NCBI GenBank assembly: GCA_003254905.1
Contig: QANU01028836.1
Span: 46,392-110,391 of the forward strand
Direction: 5' to 3'
DNA: 64,000 nucleotides
Origin: Nissolia schottii
Taxonomy: Eukaryota > Streptophyta > Magnoliopsida > Fabales > Fabaceae
Shown: positions 38,094-49,091 of the stretch, piece by piece
Layout: the number at the start of each line of letters is the position of its first letter
How positions within the stretch are numbered: the first letter of the stretch is position 1
Program-made: the position numbers and the translations under genes
Notes under the pieces: model-generated
What the model was told of the DNA's origin: nothing
What the model saw: only the letters and a program-made list of their open reading frames with translations
Databases searched by the model: none

Positions 38094-41000
38094 CTAAATG
38101 GCCGGGAAAAGGTGGTCGAGGCGGCAGGGCAAAGAATAGAACTCGTTGTTCCTAACATCTGCAGGATACAAGCTGAACTTCTCCCACCACTGCAAGCCGC
38201 TGTCTTTTCGGGCCGCCTCGTTTTCGCGCGAGAGCGTGATGTCGAGAATGAAAGCAACCAATGCAGCCACCGTTGTATGTGACATGAGCATGACCGTCAC
38301 GATATCATTTAGCTGCATACACGCACAATTGGAAATAATAAACCATATCAATCAATGTTAGCTAGCTTGATCCGTTGGATTTCGTTTGAATGGTTTTGGT
38401 TTTGGTTTCAGATCTCTCACCCATCTTGGATCTGATGATTCGTGCTTCACATGATAATACTCTGAGAAGTATTGCGGTATGGAAATGCCTAGAAAGAATG
38501 AGAATCCCAACACGAATTTCGTTCTGAAACTGTTGAGGTTACAGAATTGGAGGAAACCAAGACCAGCAGAAGCTGTTACATATCCCAACAATCACAAACT
38601 GTTACATGCATACAATGCCACAAGTACAAAAAAAAGAGAGAAACTGTTGATTAGAGGAAAAACTTACAGACATAGCCGAAGAACACGCAGTATAACGCTG
38701 CTATGATTGGCAAAGGTATAGAAGCGAAAAATGCGCCACATTTTCCTGATTGAAGGGGGAAATGCCATATGTTAAAATGGAAATTAAGAAATAAGACAGC
38801 TCATACTGATTCCACATGCATTACCAAATACAGAGAAGAAAATCATAAAGCCGGCCGATATTTGGATGACTCTTCGGCTTCCGACTCTCGTCAATGCCAA
38901 CAAACCAGCATTCTCCCTGAAACAGAATGGAACCATAATAAGAAAAAATATTAATATTTGTTGAATTCATTAGTGCTCATTAATTTTTAAAGGCTAAAAC
39001 TTACACTGATGCTGCACTTCCAGTGACAGAACCAAACACGCCATTGAGCAAAGTAGCTACTCCCTAAAAATCACAATTAAGAATGACGCATGAAATAATT
39101 TCAATCACAGATAATAAAGAGTCAACGAAGAATTTGCAAAATACGGTGCGGATCCTACCATCCACCCGGCTCCGCGGCTGATAACAGAAGGTGGCACCGG
39201 CGTGGCGCTTCCATATCTCGCCGCGGCATAAAATGTACCGGTAGACTGCATATAAACATGAAAGGGAATGTAAAAATTCAGTGCACGCACTTTCAAAATA
39301 ATTTCAGTTTTTCGTGGTTTTTAATACGAAAAACAGTTGTAACTAACTACCTCAAAAAGAGAAACAAGAGAGGCAGACATCATAGCGAAAGCTTCCCCGG
39401 CATTGAAAGTAGGACTTCCCCATTGGAAGGGGTAAGGAAAATAAACCCTGCATAAAAATGCACACATTTTTAATTTAATGAATCAAAGTTGTAGAAAAGA
39501 GGCAAAACTCTGAGGCTATGCTCTGTAGACAACACTTGTTAACACAAATTCACACGCAATTTCATGACTCTAGTCTAATGTGTTTGGATTTCAGTTAGGA
39601 AGCCACTGAAAATTTTGGATGTTGTTCAAATAGCACTCTCCTCTATAAATCACTTGTATTTACTTATAAAACAATATAACATAAAACGATCATGTTCTTC
39701 AATCAATTGCAAGAAAACAAACATAGGCGGCTGCGCAAATGTTTTACCATGAAGCGGCGCTCATAAGTCCAGCGCGATCGGTGCGGCAGCTATTCTGCGT
39801 AGTTTCCGGCTTGTTTTTATATAAAGTGCTAGAAGTTAGAAGCTGTGCAAATAACCATGAAATTGCGATGGTAGACAGCACCGCGAATCTGTCGTGTATA
39901 GGCTTCTTTGTGACGAGGAAACGATGAAGATACTGCACAAGCATGGGAAAAACATTAGAACACTGATGATACCAAAGATAAAAGCGAAAGTGGGTTTAAA
40001 ACTTGTCTACATAATCATGTTTTACACATTCTAACTTCTCCTTCTCATAGTTTTACAATTACCTGTGAGATGAAAACCAAAATAACTAGTGCTGGAAGCC
40101 CAATTTCAACACATTTTGCAAGCTGCAACATTGATTTCCAAATATAGAGAGAGAGGGAGAAGAAATATAAGCATAATAATGTCAGTTCAAGATTACAAAA
40201 AAGGCTAATTGAATACAACACTTGGAGGAAAATCGGAAACTAAAATGTAATCCAAACTAGCTAGCTGAATAAAAAAACAGAGAATTCTCTTACCATTGGG
40301 AAACCAAGATGATATAGACCAAGTCCGGTGAAAGTTACATATGGTACTACAGAAAGTGGGCTAAGGAACCTGAGAAACAAGTGAAAAAAGTTAACAAATA
40401 ATATAGAGTCAGGGCTGTAGCTATTCAAGAAAACTGCATTCAACTCACCTGACAGCATTCCTCCAAAATCCGAAAAATCCAACAACTATCTGGAAACATG
40501 CACTCAAGATCAATGCTCCTTGAATCCCTCTAATTGTCTGAGTGAACCTCTGCAAAAGGAATCACGCAATTGGCAAAACAATAACGCAATGAAACACTAA
40601 AGAAAAGGAGAGTCATTTGACCTCATAAGGATCTGTAAATGAATGGTATCTGCCGGCATGGATGATTGAAATGATGGGAATGATGTAACTGCACGAGCCA
40701 ACGACGACGGTCGGAAGCCTTGTTCCAAACAAGGATTGAAGAAACGTGCTTACTCCGGAAACAAACAGAATGCTCTGCATTACCCTAGCCTTCTCGGCCT
40801 ACGTGTTGAATCAAATCAAAAAGGATTCAGAAACCATATCAAATTTTATGGGAAACAAGAATGGGGGAAAAAGTGCTTACATCTCCTCCACCCATTTGAG
40901 GGACAATTATAGATGGAATCAGAACAGTCATGCCAAGAGTCAGAATGTAATGCTGGAACCCCAGTAACAAAGCTTCAGCTGCAACGTTGTAATCAAAAAG

Positions 41001-41687
41001 ATTCAATCACATCACATAACAAAAATATATTCAACTGAAAAGTTTTGCTTCTCATACAAATTCTCACAAATGCAAAATCAGTAGCTCTAACACTTTAGGA
41101 ACAAATTTTTGAATGCTTGCTGCAGGCTACAGCATATGACAATGATGACACGACAAAAGAAACACATTTGCGATATGTGTGTACCAAATTTAAACAAACT
41201 ACATTAGAGTGAATTCGATTTTTAGAAGGAAAAAAAAATTGTTATAAGCAATGATGCACAAATACAGGTATGAGTATGATACAACATTTTTGAAAAAAAA
41301 AAAAATATTATTAAAATAATAACTAAGAGTATCCAAAAATACCTCATAGCAAAAAATGGATGAGATATATGATGCTGGATAAGCAAATCAACTCAAATTT
41401 CTAATTTCTAATCTCTTTCCACAATTGTTTTGTGGATTGAACTAAAGAAAAAAAACACGAACATATTAAAGTATTTGTGCATTATAACAATACTTACGCC
41501 ACGGAGGAGGACTGTTAATGCAATACTGAACTCCAGGCAGTTGCTCCTTCACCGGATGCGGCTGTACCGGCGGCTCCTCTGCCTTCTTCACACCACCTTT
41601 GTTCTTGTCATTTCCGCCGCCGCAATTCTTGGCATTGCCGCTGCCTTCGCCACTGGCATTGTTGCCACAACCCTCATTTTGAGCCAT
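38094..41687 (-). CDS. Nucleobase-ascorbate transporter (NAT7/NAT8-like), 14 exons, 556 aa
   Basis: Minus-strand exons 41687-41498, 40978-40881, 40798-40622, 40549-40449, 40369-40294, 40122-40063, 39932-39748, 39447-39351, 39245-39159, 39063-39005, 38916-38825, 38745-38668, 38572-38421, 38312-38094; every junction is GT-AG and in phase. The NAT/NCS2 family carries nucleobases across the plasma membrane. The QH motif is present in the first membrane span (GFQHYIL, Q72-H73), and the NAT signature reads ENAGLLALTR at 378-387, the plant form with E in place of Q. Conserved blocks SCRTDRAGL, PYPFQWGSPTF, SRRVIQISAGFMIFFS and LQFCNLNSFRTKF occur in order. The C-terminus (MSHTTVAA...NEFYSLPCRL) is closest to NAT7/NAT8. 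Residues 1-45 form an unusual Gly/Asn/Lys-rich cytoplasmic extension. Substrate cannot be told from sequence; plant members transport uracil, adenine, guanine or xanthine. Confidence 0.95.
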
Positions 41688-42846
41688 TTAAGTTCAAAAA
41701 GAGAGACAAGCTTAGCTGAAGAGGAAAAAAAAATGTTGATTTCCTAATGCAAAATGACTGTTAACATCTTTCTATTTAAAAGGAAAAAATGTATCAGTTA
41801 AAATCTAATTATATTCAAAATGTGAGTTAAATTGGCTAATGAATTGAAGATTTTTGGTTTGGTCAGTTACAGAGTTCGGAATTGTAAAAAACCACTATTT
41901 TGCTATTAATCACCTACTAAAACGGAAATGTACATTAATCATCCATAATATCCCATTTTTGAAAAAGAGAGAGATTATAGGGATAAAAAATTAACAAAGA
42001 AATATATTTTTATTTTTTTTATACTTTGGAAAGGAAAACAACTGAAATAGCTGAAAGTGTATTTGAAATTAGATCGAGAAAATAAAAATGCTGCATATGA
42101 AGGAGAGCATGAATGGTAAATTCTGCTGTACAGCACTCTTTTCAATATATTGTGCTTGTTTTATAAAATAAAAATAAAAAAGTTTTATTGCAAAATTCGA
42201 TTTTAATACGATTGCTTTTTTTAAATTAATAAAAATACCAACGGTTGGTTAATTGGCCAAGTGATTTTGTATTTAGTTCTCTTAAACAAGGCCTTACTAA
42301 GGTTTGAGCTAGACTTTTGGATTTTTTAAATAATAATAAATAAATAAAAACTAGTATTAGAGAGTGTGCCACACCCAGCTCGAACCAAATACCAAATCAA
42401 AGTCCAATAAGGTTTAGATATTGATGGTCTAAATTAAATTAAAAAATAATAATAATTAAAAGTTTATAGTCCACTACAATTGTTACAATAATTTAATTGT
42501 GCTGCTGAACTGTCCATATGAAAATAAAAAAAATATACACAATTTCAGTCATGTTTTGTTTTATAATTAAAAGTGATTAACTTTCAGATTGTTTTTATGT
42601 GGTTAATTCTCACTCAGACCTGCGAAGTGCTAATACAAAAATTCATCACTGTTGGTAATGTGTCAAAATTCAATTAGATATTAATGTTTTTTAAACTCTT
42701 CTTTTTTTTTTTTTAATTTGGTTTTTCACAATTATTTTTTACTTAAAATAACCATGTTTAAACATTTAAAGTCTTCTAAAAAGTATGACTCACACTCAAA
42801 CCAATTTTTTCATTTTCATGACTCAAACTTAAGACTACTAATTTAA

Positions 42847-43933
42847 TAGTTAATACTCTATTTAGTCCATAGATTTTATCCTCTTGTCCTAATTGATCTC
42901 TTAACTCAAAATAATGGCACGTTAGTCCTTGAAATTTGCAAACGTTAAATCCATTGGTCCCTCCGTACACCAGACCCTTAATTGTTGTTGATATGTTCTC
43001 TCTCCTCTCTCCTAATCATCGCAAAACGACGTTGTTTTGATGGTTCAGGGAATAACTTCGCAAAAAAGTCCAAAGACTACTTAGTCTCTGTACCCCCATT
43101 ACCACCACTTCTTCCACTTTGACCTTGAGCTCACCATCGACACCCTCAATCACACCATCACTCATACTCCATTCCACTACCATCGCCACACACACACACA
43201 CCACCTCCACCACTACAACACCCCCCTAATTCCCCACTACCACCATCACCACCACAAGAGCAACCACACAGTGGCGGAACTTAGAAGGGGTAGGGGGAAT
43301 TCCAAATCCTTTCTAAAAGCTTTAGAAGTTTTGCCAATGGTCACTTTGTATGCTATTATTTACGTAGTTACAAAATTGTTCCGTAGACAACACTTAAAAG
43401 TGTTGCCTAAAGTTTTAGATCGTTGCCAAAAGCTTCAAAAGTGCTATCAATGGCCGCTTTGTATGCTATTATTTAGGTAGTTACAAAATTTTTTCGTAGA
43501 CAACACTTAAAAAGTGTTGCCTAAAGTTTCAAAAATGTTGTCAATGATCACTTGAGAATGTTGTTGGCTGTATAGTTACAAATTCCTTTTTTAAAAGGAA
43601 ACACTTATGAAGTGTTGCCAAAGTCTCATAAGTAGTGGTGGTGGTGGGGGTGTAGGGACTAAGTAGTCTCTAGACTTTTTGGCCAGATGGTCTTTAGACT
43701 TTTTTGAATAAGTTGTCCTTAGACCATCAAAATGTCATTTTGGGGCAGACTAGGATAGAGAAGAGAGAAATCGGTGTTGTTAATAGATACGTCAACTACC
43801 ATTTGGGATTTGGTGAACAGAGAGACCAATGAGTTCAACGTTTGCAAAGTTCAGACTACCGTGTCTTATTAAAAGTTTAGGAGCCAAGTAAGGTAAAAGG
43901 ATAAAATTCATAGACCAAATAGGATATTAACTC
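42847..43933. mobile_element. ~1.1-kb long-arm fold-back element, interrupted by another repeat
   Basis: Left arm 42847-43115 and right arm 43640-43933 are inverted repeats: termini TAGTTAATACTCTATTTAG and GAGTTAATATCCTATTTGG (reverse complement of the right end). Inner matches include ACGTTAAATCCATTGGTCCC, AAAAAAGTCCAAAGACTACT and CCACCACT. The left arm carries AAAACGACGTTGTTTT, also present in the element at 47530. Same terminal consensus as 20704-21193 and 47530-48298. Confidence 0.75.
43115..43640. repeat. 113-bp tandem repeat with CAACACTTAAAAGTGTTG palindromes, nested in the fold-back element
   Basis: Two units about 113 bp apart share TTTGTATGCTATTATTTA, GTAGTTACAAAATT and CGTAGACAACACTTAAAAG, each containing a palindrome around TTAAAAG. 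A third degenerate unit follows to about 43620. Subterminal palindromic repeats of this sort resemble CACTA-type element ends. They lie between the arms of the larger element. Confidence 0.55.
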
Positions 43934-44404
43934 TTAACAAAAATAGTATCGACCTTAACCATAAAACATTAAAATCAGTTCTCCAAATTAATCATCTTAT
44001 TTGATTTCCAGGTTAAGATAATTCTCAAAATCAATTTGCAGGAGAAATAGAAATATACTACTATCCGTCAAAATTTATTACCAAACACAAATTAATTTTA
44101 ATCAAAATTATTTTAATTAAAATCAATTATTATATACAACCAATTTTATCGAGAAACAATTTAGTAAAAGCAAAAGTCAAAAACACAGTAAGCTTTTCTT
44201 CACATTTCCACCTATTATACTTCCCATTACATATTTTATTGAGACATTCACAATCTCCATTTACCATTCTCCGGTGGCTTCTCTCGAGAAGGCAATCGTG
44301 TTGGGGAATAGCTACCAGCATACAAAGGGTAAAAATTTAGTGGCCATATATTTCCATCTTTTTTTTTTAGAAAATATTTCCATCCCTTTAATATTAATGT
44401 AATA

Positions 44405-44560
44405 TTATTTGTACTCATTTATATTTAAACATTGTATTGACTCAATACTCATTTACTATTAGATGAGATTTTAATGAATATAAACCCTATTAAACTCTCG
44501 TATAATGATAGATAAATAATGAGTACACATGTCTTAAGATAAATGAATATAAATATTTTT
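44405..44560. mobile_element. AT-rich MITE, family copy 2
   Basis: Left arm (TATTTGTACTCATTTATATT, ACATTGTATTGACTCA) pairs with right arm (ATGAGTACACATGTCTTAAG, ATAAATGAATATAAATA). It shares ACATTGTRTTGACTCA and GAGATTTTAAT with copies at 29530 and 50485. Confidence 0.65.
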
Positions 44561-44662
44561 TCTTTTAGTACTAAGAGAGTTGTGCTATTTGAAGGCTGAA
44601 CGGGATTTGTTGGGGGGGGGGGGTGGTCAGGATGGTAAAAACCATGAAAACCATGGGAAAAG

Positions 44663-44782
44663 GACAAAATGTTGCAGCCATTGCATATTTTAAGGAGGTG
44701 TGGGCAAAGAACGGCGTGGGAATAATAATAAGACAAAGTTAGCGACATAGGACAGAATGACAAAATGTTGCAGCCATTGCAT
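44663..44782. repeat. 24-bp exact direct repeat, 96 bp apart
   Basis: A 24-base word beginning GACAAAATGTTGCAGCC occurs at 44663-44686 and again at 44759-44782. Flanks differ, so this is not simply a long tandem duplication. Confidence 0.8.
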
Positions 44783-45554
44783 GTTATGCAGAGAAATCAA
44801 TATCTTGAACTAGGACGGTCCCAGAGAGTTAACTCAAATCGTTAAAACACAAACAAAACAACACCGCATCAGACCCTAAAGCTTCACGCATAATGCAGCT
44901 ATTATTATAATGACAAATTGGACAAAGATATTTTCCATGCCTCAATTCCATGATCATAATAATTCCATAATATCCCCTTCCGGAACAAAACTTCTAGCAG
45001 CAAGACACTGTTAAACAACTAGGATTTAAAATGCCAACAAAGTACTTTATCCATTCTACCACAATCCAGTTTTTACACGCAAATGATAGTCTTCTAAAGC
45101 CTATATATACAACAACAAAATAATCACTTTTCTTCATGCCATAAATGACATTGATAACTATGGACATGTTTAGTTTACACTAGTGCATAAACAATGATTT
45201 TCAGTGCCTATTTGATTTTGAAGAGAGACGCAACTAAAATCAATTCTAAGCCCCTAGTAAAAATTAAAAAGTTCTCAATTCTAGAGTTCTTGAACGTATT
45301 ATGAGACACTACAATGAAATCCAAACGCCGTATTAGTTCAGCTGTCACCACTTCTACTCAAATCAAAATTTGAGACTATAAACCATAGAAAACTAGATGT
45401 CAGTTAAAAAAGAATTAAAACTTGATTTGTGCCATTCAAACCATATCAACTAAATATGCAATCTGAAACCCACACAAATGCTGTAACATAATAATTCACC
45501 AGAAATTGCAAATCTCCATGGTTCAGATCACCATTTTGATTCCTATGGTTATCA

Positions 45555-45557
<3 letters not shown>

Positions 45558-45589
<32 letters not shown>
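45558..45589. repeat. Poly-A tract
   Basis: About 32 uninterrupted A, in the 3' flank of the Gln-rich gene on the opposite strand. Confidence 0.9.
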
Positions 45590-45590
<1 letters not shown>

Positions 45591-45641
45591 AAACCCTCTT
45601 AGAAAATGTTAGCAGAAGGACTAATAATAAGAACAGAAAAG

Positions 45642-46778
45642 CTAGGTTTCAATTACTCCACCAACAATTTCACCCTTCTTAACCCACACCATCTTCTTCT
45701 CAACTCTTTGCTCCCTTAACTCATTCCGTCGTCGACCAATTCCGCCACCAAAATCACCATTACCGTAACCATAACTGCAACTAGAACCGTAACCGGAACC
45801 GGAACCGCGTCCACCATAAGAACCTCTTCGAGACTTAGTGTGACCGAAAAAACCACCGCGTGCTCTTCTAAACCTCGATTCCTCACCCCCAAACCCTAAA
45901 TCCCCAAATTTCTGTTCAACCTCCCCTGCGATCGAACCATTGCTCTTCTTCTCGTTCGGTTCGCTTTCGATTTTGGCTTTCCCCTTCTCAAATTCCTCGT
46001 TACCAAACCCTAAACCCCCAAATTTCTGTTCAACCTCCCCTGCGATCGAACCATTGCTCTTCTTCTCGTTCGATTCGCTTTCGATTTTGGTTTTCCCCTT
46101 CTCAGAATCCTCCGTTTTCTTCGCCTCTTCCGTGCTCGTTCCTCTTTCCGCGATCCTACGGTTTCGCTTCCCCTTCCCCTTCGCTCTCTTCCTCGCGCTC
46201 TTCTTCGATTTGTCGCCCTTACTCTCCGGATCGGCGCTTCCGTCCCCGATTCCGGCGCCGACCTCCAATTTGCGGCGATTATCGGCGCCCGTCCCCGAAT
46301 CGGTACGATTCTCCGGGCGATTCCGTTCGTCGCGACGTTTCCCGGCGGCGACGGGCCTATTAGCGGTTCCACGTGCCGGAACAGCCGCAGTGGCACGGCC
46401 TCGTTGCCGCCGCCGTTGGCCTTGCCGTTTCTCTTCCCGTTCCTGATCTTCCTCCTGCTTCAGCTCTTGTTGTTGTTGTTGTTGTTGTTGTTGTTGCTGT
46501 TGCTGCTGCTGCTGTTGCTGTTGGAGCCAGCGTTGTTGGAGCTGAGCGAGAGTGACGTAGTTGGAAGGAAGAGAAGGGTGATCGTGGTGGTTGTGGTTCT
46601 TGTTGTCATCCATTTCCATTGAATGCAGTAGTAACAGAGGCTCTGTTTCGTCTTCAAAACGAGGCATGAAACATGAACAGCTGAAGGAGAAGCAGCAACA
46701 TCTCTCTGTGGCTTGAAGGTGAAAGAGGGAAGAAGAGTGGGAAAGATGCAGCAGCGATTGAATGAAGCTACTCTGCAA
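45642..46778 (-). CDS. Gln-rich, Gly-rich basic protein of unknown function
   Basis: Single-exon minus-strand frame of 378 residues from its first ATG. The ATG at 46619 (MEMDDN, residue 54) is a plausible alternative because the region upstream is Ser/Cys/Leu-rich and not protein-like. Features in order (numbered from the longer start): His/Asn stretch, a conserved-looking SNYVTLAQLQQRWL segment (about 73-86), 19 consecutive Gln (about 87-105; bases 46467-46523), Arg/Gly-rich basic segments with KKSARKRAKGKGKRN (nuclear-localisation-like), a tandem 38-residue duplication (bases about 45906-46133), a Gly/Tyr-rich RGG-like segment (GGFFGHTKSRRGSYGGRGSG), and C-terminus MVWVKKGE. The composition suggests an RNA-associated or nuclear scaffold protein, but I recognise no named family. 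GC is much higher than the flanks. Confidence 0.75.
   Translation of the reverse strand: MQSSFIQSLLHLSHSSSLFHLQATERCCCFSFSCSCFMPRFEDETEPLLLLHSMEMDDNKNHNHHDHPSLPSNYVTLAQLQQRWLQQQQQQQQQQQQQQQQQQQELKQEEDQEREEKRQGQRRRQRGRATAAVPARGTANRPVAAGKRRDERNRPENRTDSGTGADNRRKLEVGAGIGDGSADPESKGDKSKKSARKRAKGKGKRNRRIAERGTSTEEAKKTEDSEKGKTKIESESNEKKSNGSIAGEVEQKFGGLGFGNEEFEKGKAKIESEPNEKKSNGSIAGEVEQKFGDLGFGGEESRFRRARGGFFGHTKSRRGSYGGRGSGSGYGSSCSYGYGNGDFGGGIGRRRNELREQRVEKKMVWVKKGEIVGGVIET
46467..46523 (-). repeat. CAA/CAG repeat encoding 19 Gln
   Basis: Mixed CAA and CAG codons: a run of eight to nine CAA at one end, CAG-rich at the other. Confidence 0.9.
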
Positions 46779-46904
46779 AGCGGAAGAGAGAGAGTTGAGA
46801 AATTATATAATACGACAAAGACTTCTTTTTATTTTATTTTATTTTACTTGTGCAAGAAGTTAAATTAGCTTCTGGAATATAATTAATAAAAAATAGTATA
46901 TTTT

Positions 46905-48420
46905 TTTAAAAGACTAAAATAGTTCTTCAAACTAAAAGACAATATTTTATTTAAAAGACCAAATTAAATTAATCAAGTCAAGGTTGTCCCTAAAACTTAA
47001 AAGGGTTTGGCGTCAATTTATGCTTCATTTTAATTAACTTAAAAAAATATTTATTTTAATTATATTTTGAAGTATAAATTTTTTTAAGATATGTAGTTTA
47101 TAATTATAATATAATTTTTTTATAAAAAAAACATACACATTCTATCACTTTTTTTTAGAAGTAAAACCTTTGAAACTTAAAAAAAAATGATATTTTACAT
47201 TATTTTTTATATTGTATTGTAACACTTGTTATTTTTAAAAGTATTTTTTTAAAGTCAATCCAAACAGGTCATTAGTCTTTGAAAACAATAAAGTGTCAAC
47301 TTAATTTTTGAAAGTGTTAATATAGTTTCTAAAATTTTAAAACATTGCCCTTAAAATCTTAAATCATTGCCTTTAATAATCCATGAAATTAAAAGAAAAA
47401 AACCCTCAATGAAATGATTAACGAAGACATTTTGAAATTTTAAGGACTAAATTAACACATTTTTTTTTGAAACCACTGAAACATTTTTTAAGAATTAAAC
47501 TGGCACTTAATCCAAAATTAAAATTAAAAGAGTTATTATCGATCATGGTCCCTGAAAATGTCTTCAAAGCCCACTTTGGTCCCTAAAATTTTTAGTATCA
47601 CAATGATCCTTATAAAATTTAGACGTTGCTCACGTTAATCCCTCTGTCCAAAAAAGTCAGAGGGTGACGGAACTCAAAACGACGTTGTTTTAGCATGAAG
47701 TCGTATTAGACATACGGACTATGTTGGGTAAAATGATTTTTTTTCAAGGACCAAGTTGGACAAAACGAAATTTTTCAATGACCAACTTGGGCAACCTCGA
47801 CCAACCCCCCAACAACCCTATAAGCCTCTTCCTCCTTCCCTACCACCTTTGAATTTTGGGATTTTCTTATGAGTTTTGTTATTTTAACTTTTGTTTTGTT
47901 GGTTTGATTTGGCAAAGTGTGGTTGTTATGGGAGTGCAATAGTGGTAATGGAATAATTGTGGAGTTGGTGGTGGTTATGGGGTCCAGTGGTGGTGATGGA
48001 GAGTGGTGCCGCGGTGGTCGTGGTGGGTTGAGTGTGGAGGTAGTGGTGGAGAAGGAAGAAGAAAGGGGTGGAGATAAGGGGGTTGTACAAGTTGGTCTTT
48101 GAAAATAATTGTTTTGCCTAACTTGATCTCTATGTCCAATATGACATTTTGGTTGTGTCTAAAACGACATCATTTTGAGTTCTGTCACCCTCTGTCATAG
48201 CTATTTTGGACTTAGGGACTAATGAGAGTAACATCCAACTTTTATAGAAATTAACGTGACACTGAAAAGTTTTTAGGAATTAATCTAGATATTAACTCAA
48301 ATTAAAATTAAAACATTGCTTTTAGTTTGAAGAACTAATTTAATTTGCTAAAGTGTATTAAAAAGTCTAATTTGATTTATTTACCTTTTAAAGACAAGGT
48401 TGAATCTTTTTAATTAGTTT
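46905..48420. mobile_element. Outer fold-back element hosting a second element
   Basis: The word AGTTCTTCAAACTAAAAG near 46921 has its inverted copy (CTTTTAGTTTGAAGAACT) near 48319, with neighbouring sequence also inverted. A further internal imperfect inverted repeat runs 47280-47520 (AGTGTTAATATAGTTTCTAA against TTAAGGACTAAATTAACAC). The right half is displaced by the 769-bp insertion at 47530. Confidence 0.55.
47530..48298. mobile_element. 769-bp long-arm fold-back element with direct-repeat flanks
   Basis: Termini GAGTTATTATCGATCATGGT and (inverted right end) GAGTTAATATCTAGATTAAT. Inner arms match over long stretches: CAGAGGGTGACGGAACTCAA against the inverse of TTGAGTTCTGTCACCCTCTG, and AAAACGACGTTGTTTT against its inverse. 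The centre is GT/GGT-rich. An identical AAATTAAAATTAAAA lies on both outer sides (47515-47529 and 48299-48313), which includes a 9-bp duplication as expected for Mutator-like elements, although it is low-complexity. Confidence 0.8.
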
Positions 48421-48510
48421 TTTTGTCATAATAAATATGTGATCTGTCATTATTAATTTTTTTTTTACTATTTATGTTATGTATGCGTTTGAGACACAGC
48501 CTTAAAAACA

Positions 48511-48722
48511 AAATTAAAAATTACATATTTTATCATGTTTATCACTGATATATGACATTTTACTAACAAAAAATAAAAAGAAAAATGTCAGCAAAGTTTT
48601 CCCACACTCACGCTCTCATTTGGATAATGTGAGAGAGCTTTGTTGACATTTTATTTTTTGTATTTTTTGGTAAAATGTCATATATCAATGATAGACATGA
48701 TAAAATATGTAATTTTTAATTT
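48511..48722. mobile_element. 212-bp near-perfect hairpin MITE
   Basis: AAATTAAAAATTACATATTT at the left end is the exact inverse of AAATATGTAATTTTTAATTT at the right. Inside, TATCACTGATATATGACATT pairs with AATGTCATATATCAATGATA, and AATGTCAGCAAAG with CTTTGTTGACATT. The loop of about 30-35 bases is near 48600-48635. Arms are about 85-90 bp. Confidence 0.8.
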
Positions 48723-49091
48723 TTCAAAAATACTCTTTAGATTAAGGTTTCTTTAAAAAGAAAAATTAAATAATAAAATTATATTAATAAATATGATTGA
48801 ATAAAATGTTATGAAAAGTAATGCTAATCTAGTGAATAAGACATTGCTGTGAATGACAGAAGTCTTGGGTAAATAAGCTTATATTTTTAATAAGCACAGA
48901 TGAACATTCCCACCCATACCCAGAAGTCCATGCAGGCATTTTAGTAAAAAGAAATTCAGGAAAATCAAATCATATAACGGACAGCTAACACTATAATAAT
49001 AATAATAACAAAATAAAAGGTATACACTGATACACACCCGCGGGTAGAACACACATACTGACTGGTAACTAGAGCCTCCAAGAAATATTCT

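Larger units (their letters stand above)
41688..45641. other. Intergenic between transporter and Gln-rich gene; transposon nest
   Basis: The first few hundred bases are the promoter side of the transporter. Further on are the large fold-back element at 42847-43933, an AT-rich MITE (44405-44560), an 11-G run at about 44614-44624, a 24-bp direct repeat (44663 and 44759), and poly-A at 45558-45589. Short frames here are not gene-like. Confidence 0.6.
46779..49091. other. Intergenic region made largely of nested fold-back transposons
   Basis: After the promoter of the Gln-rich gene, 46905-48420 is an inverted-repeat complex interrupted by the element at 47530-48298, and 48511-48722 is a separate hairpin. 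48723-49091 is AT-rich and includes the 3' flank of the DUF7950 gene. No gene is supported. A Gly/Val-rich frame at 47917-48102 is the G-rich centre of the transposon. Confidence 0.65.

Noticed and set aside
45940..46622. Plus-strand frames opposite the Gln-rich gene, including a poly-Leu run
   Set aside because: Antisense shadows of the GC-rich coding sequence and of the CAG/CAA repeat.
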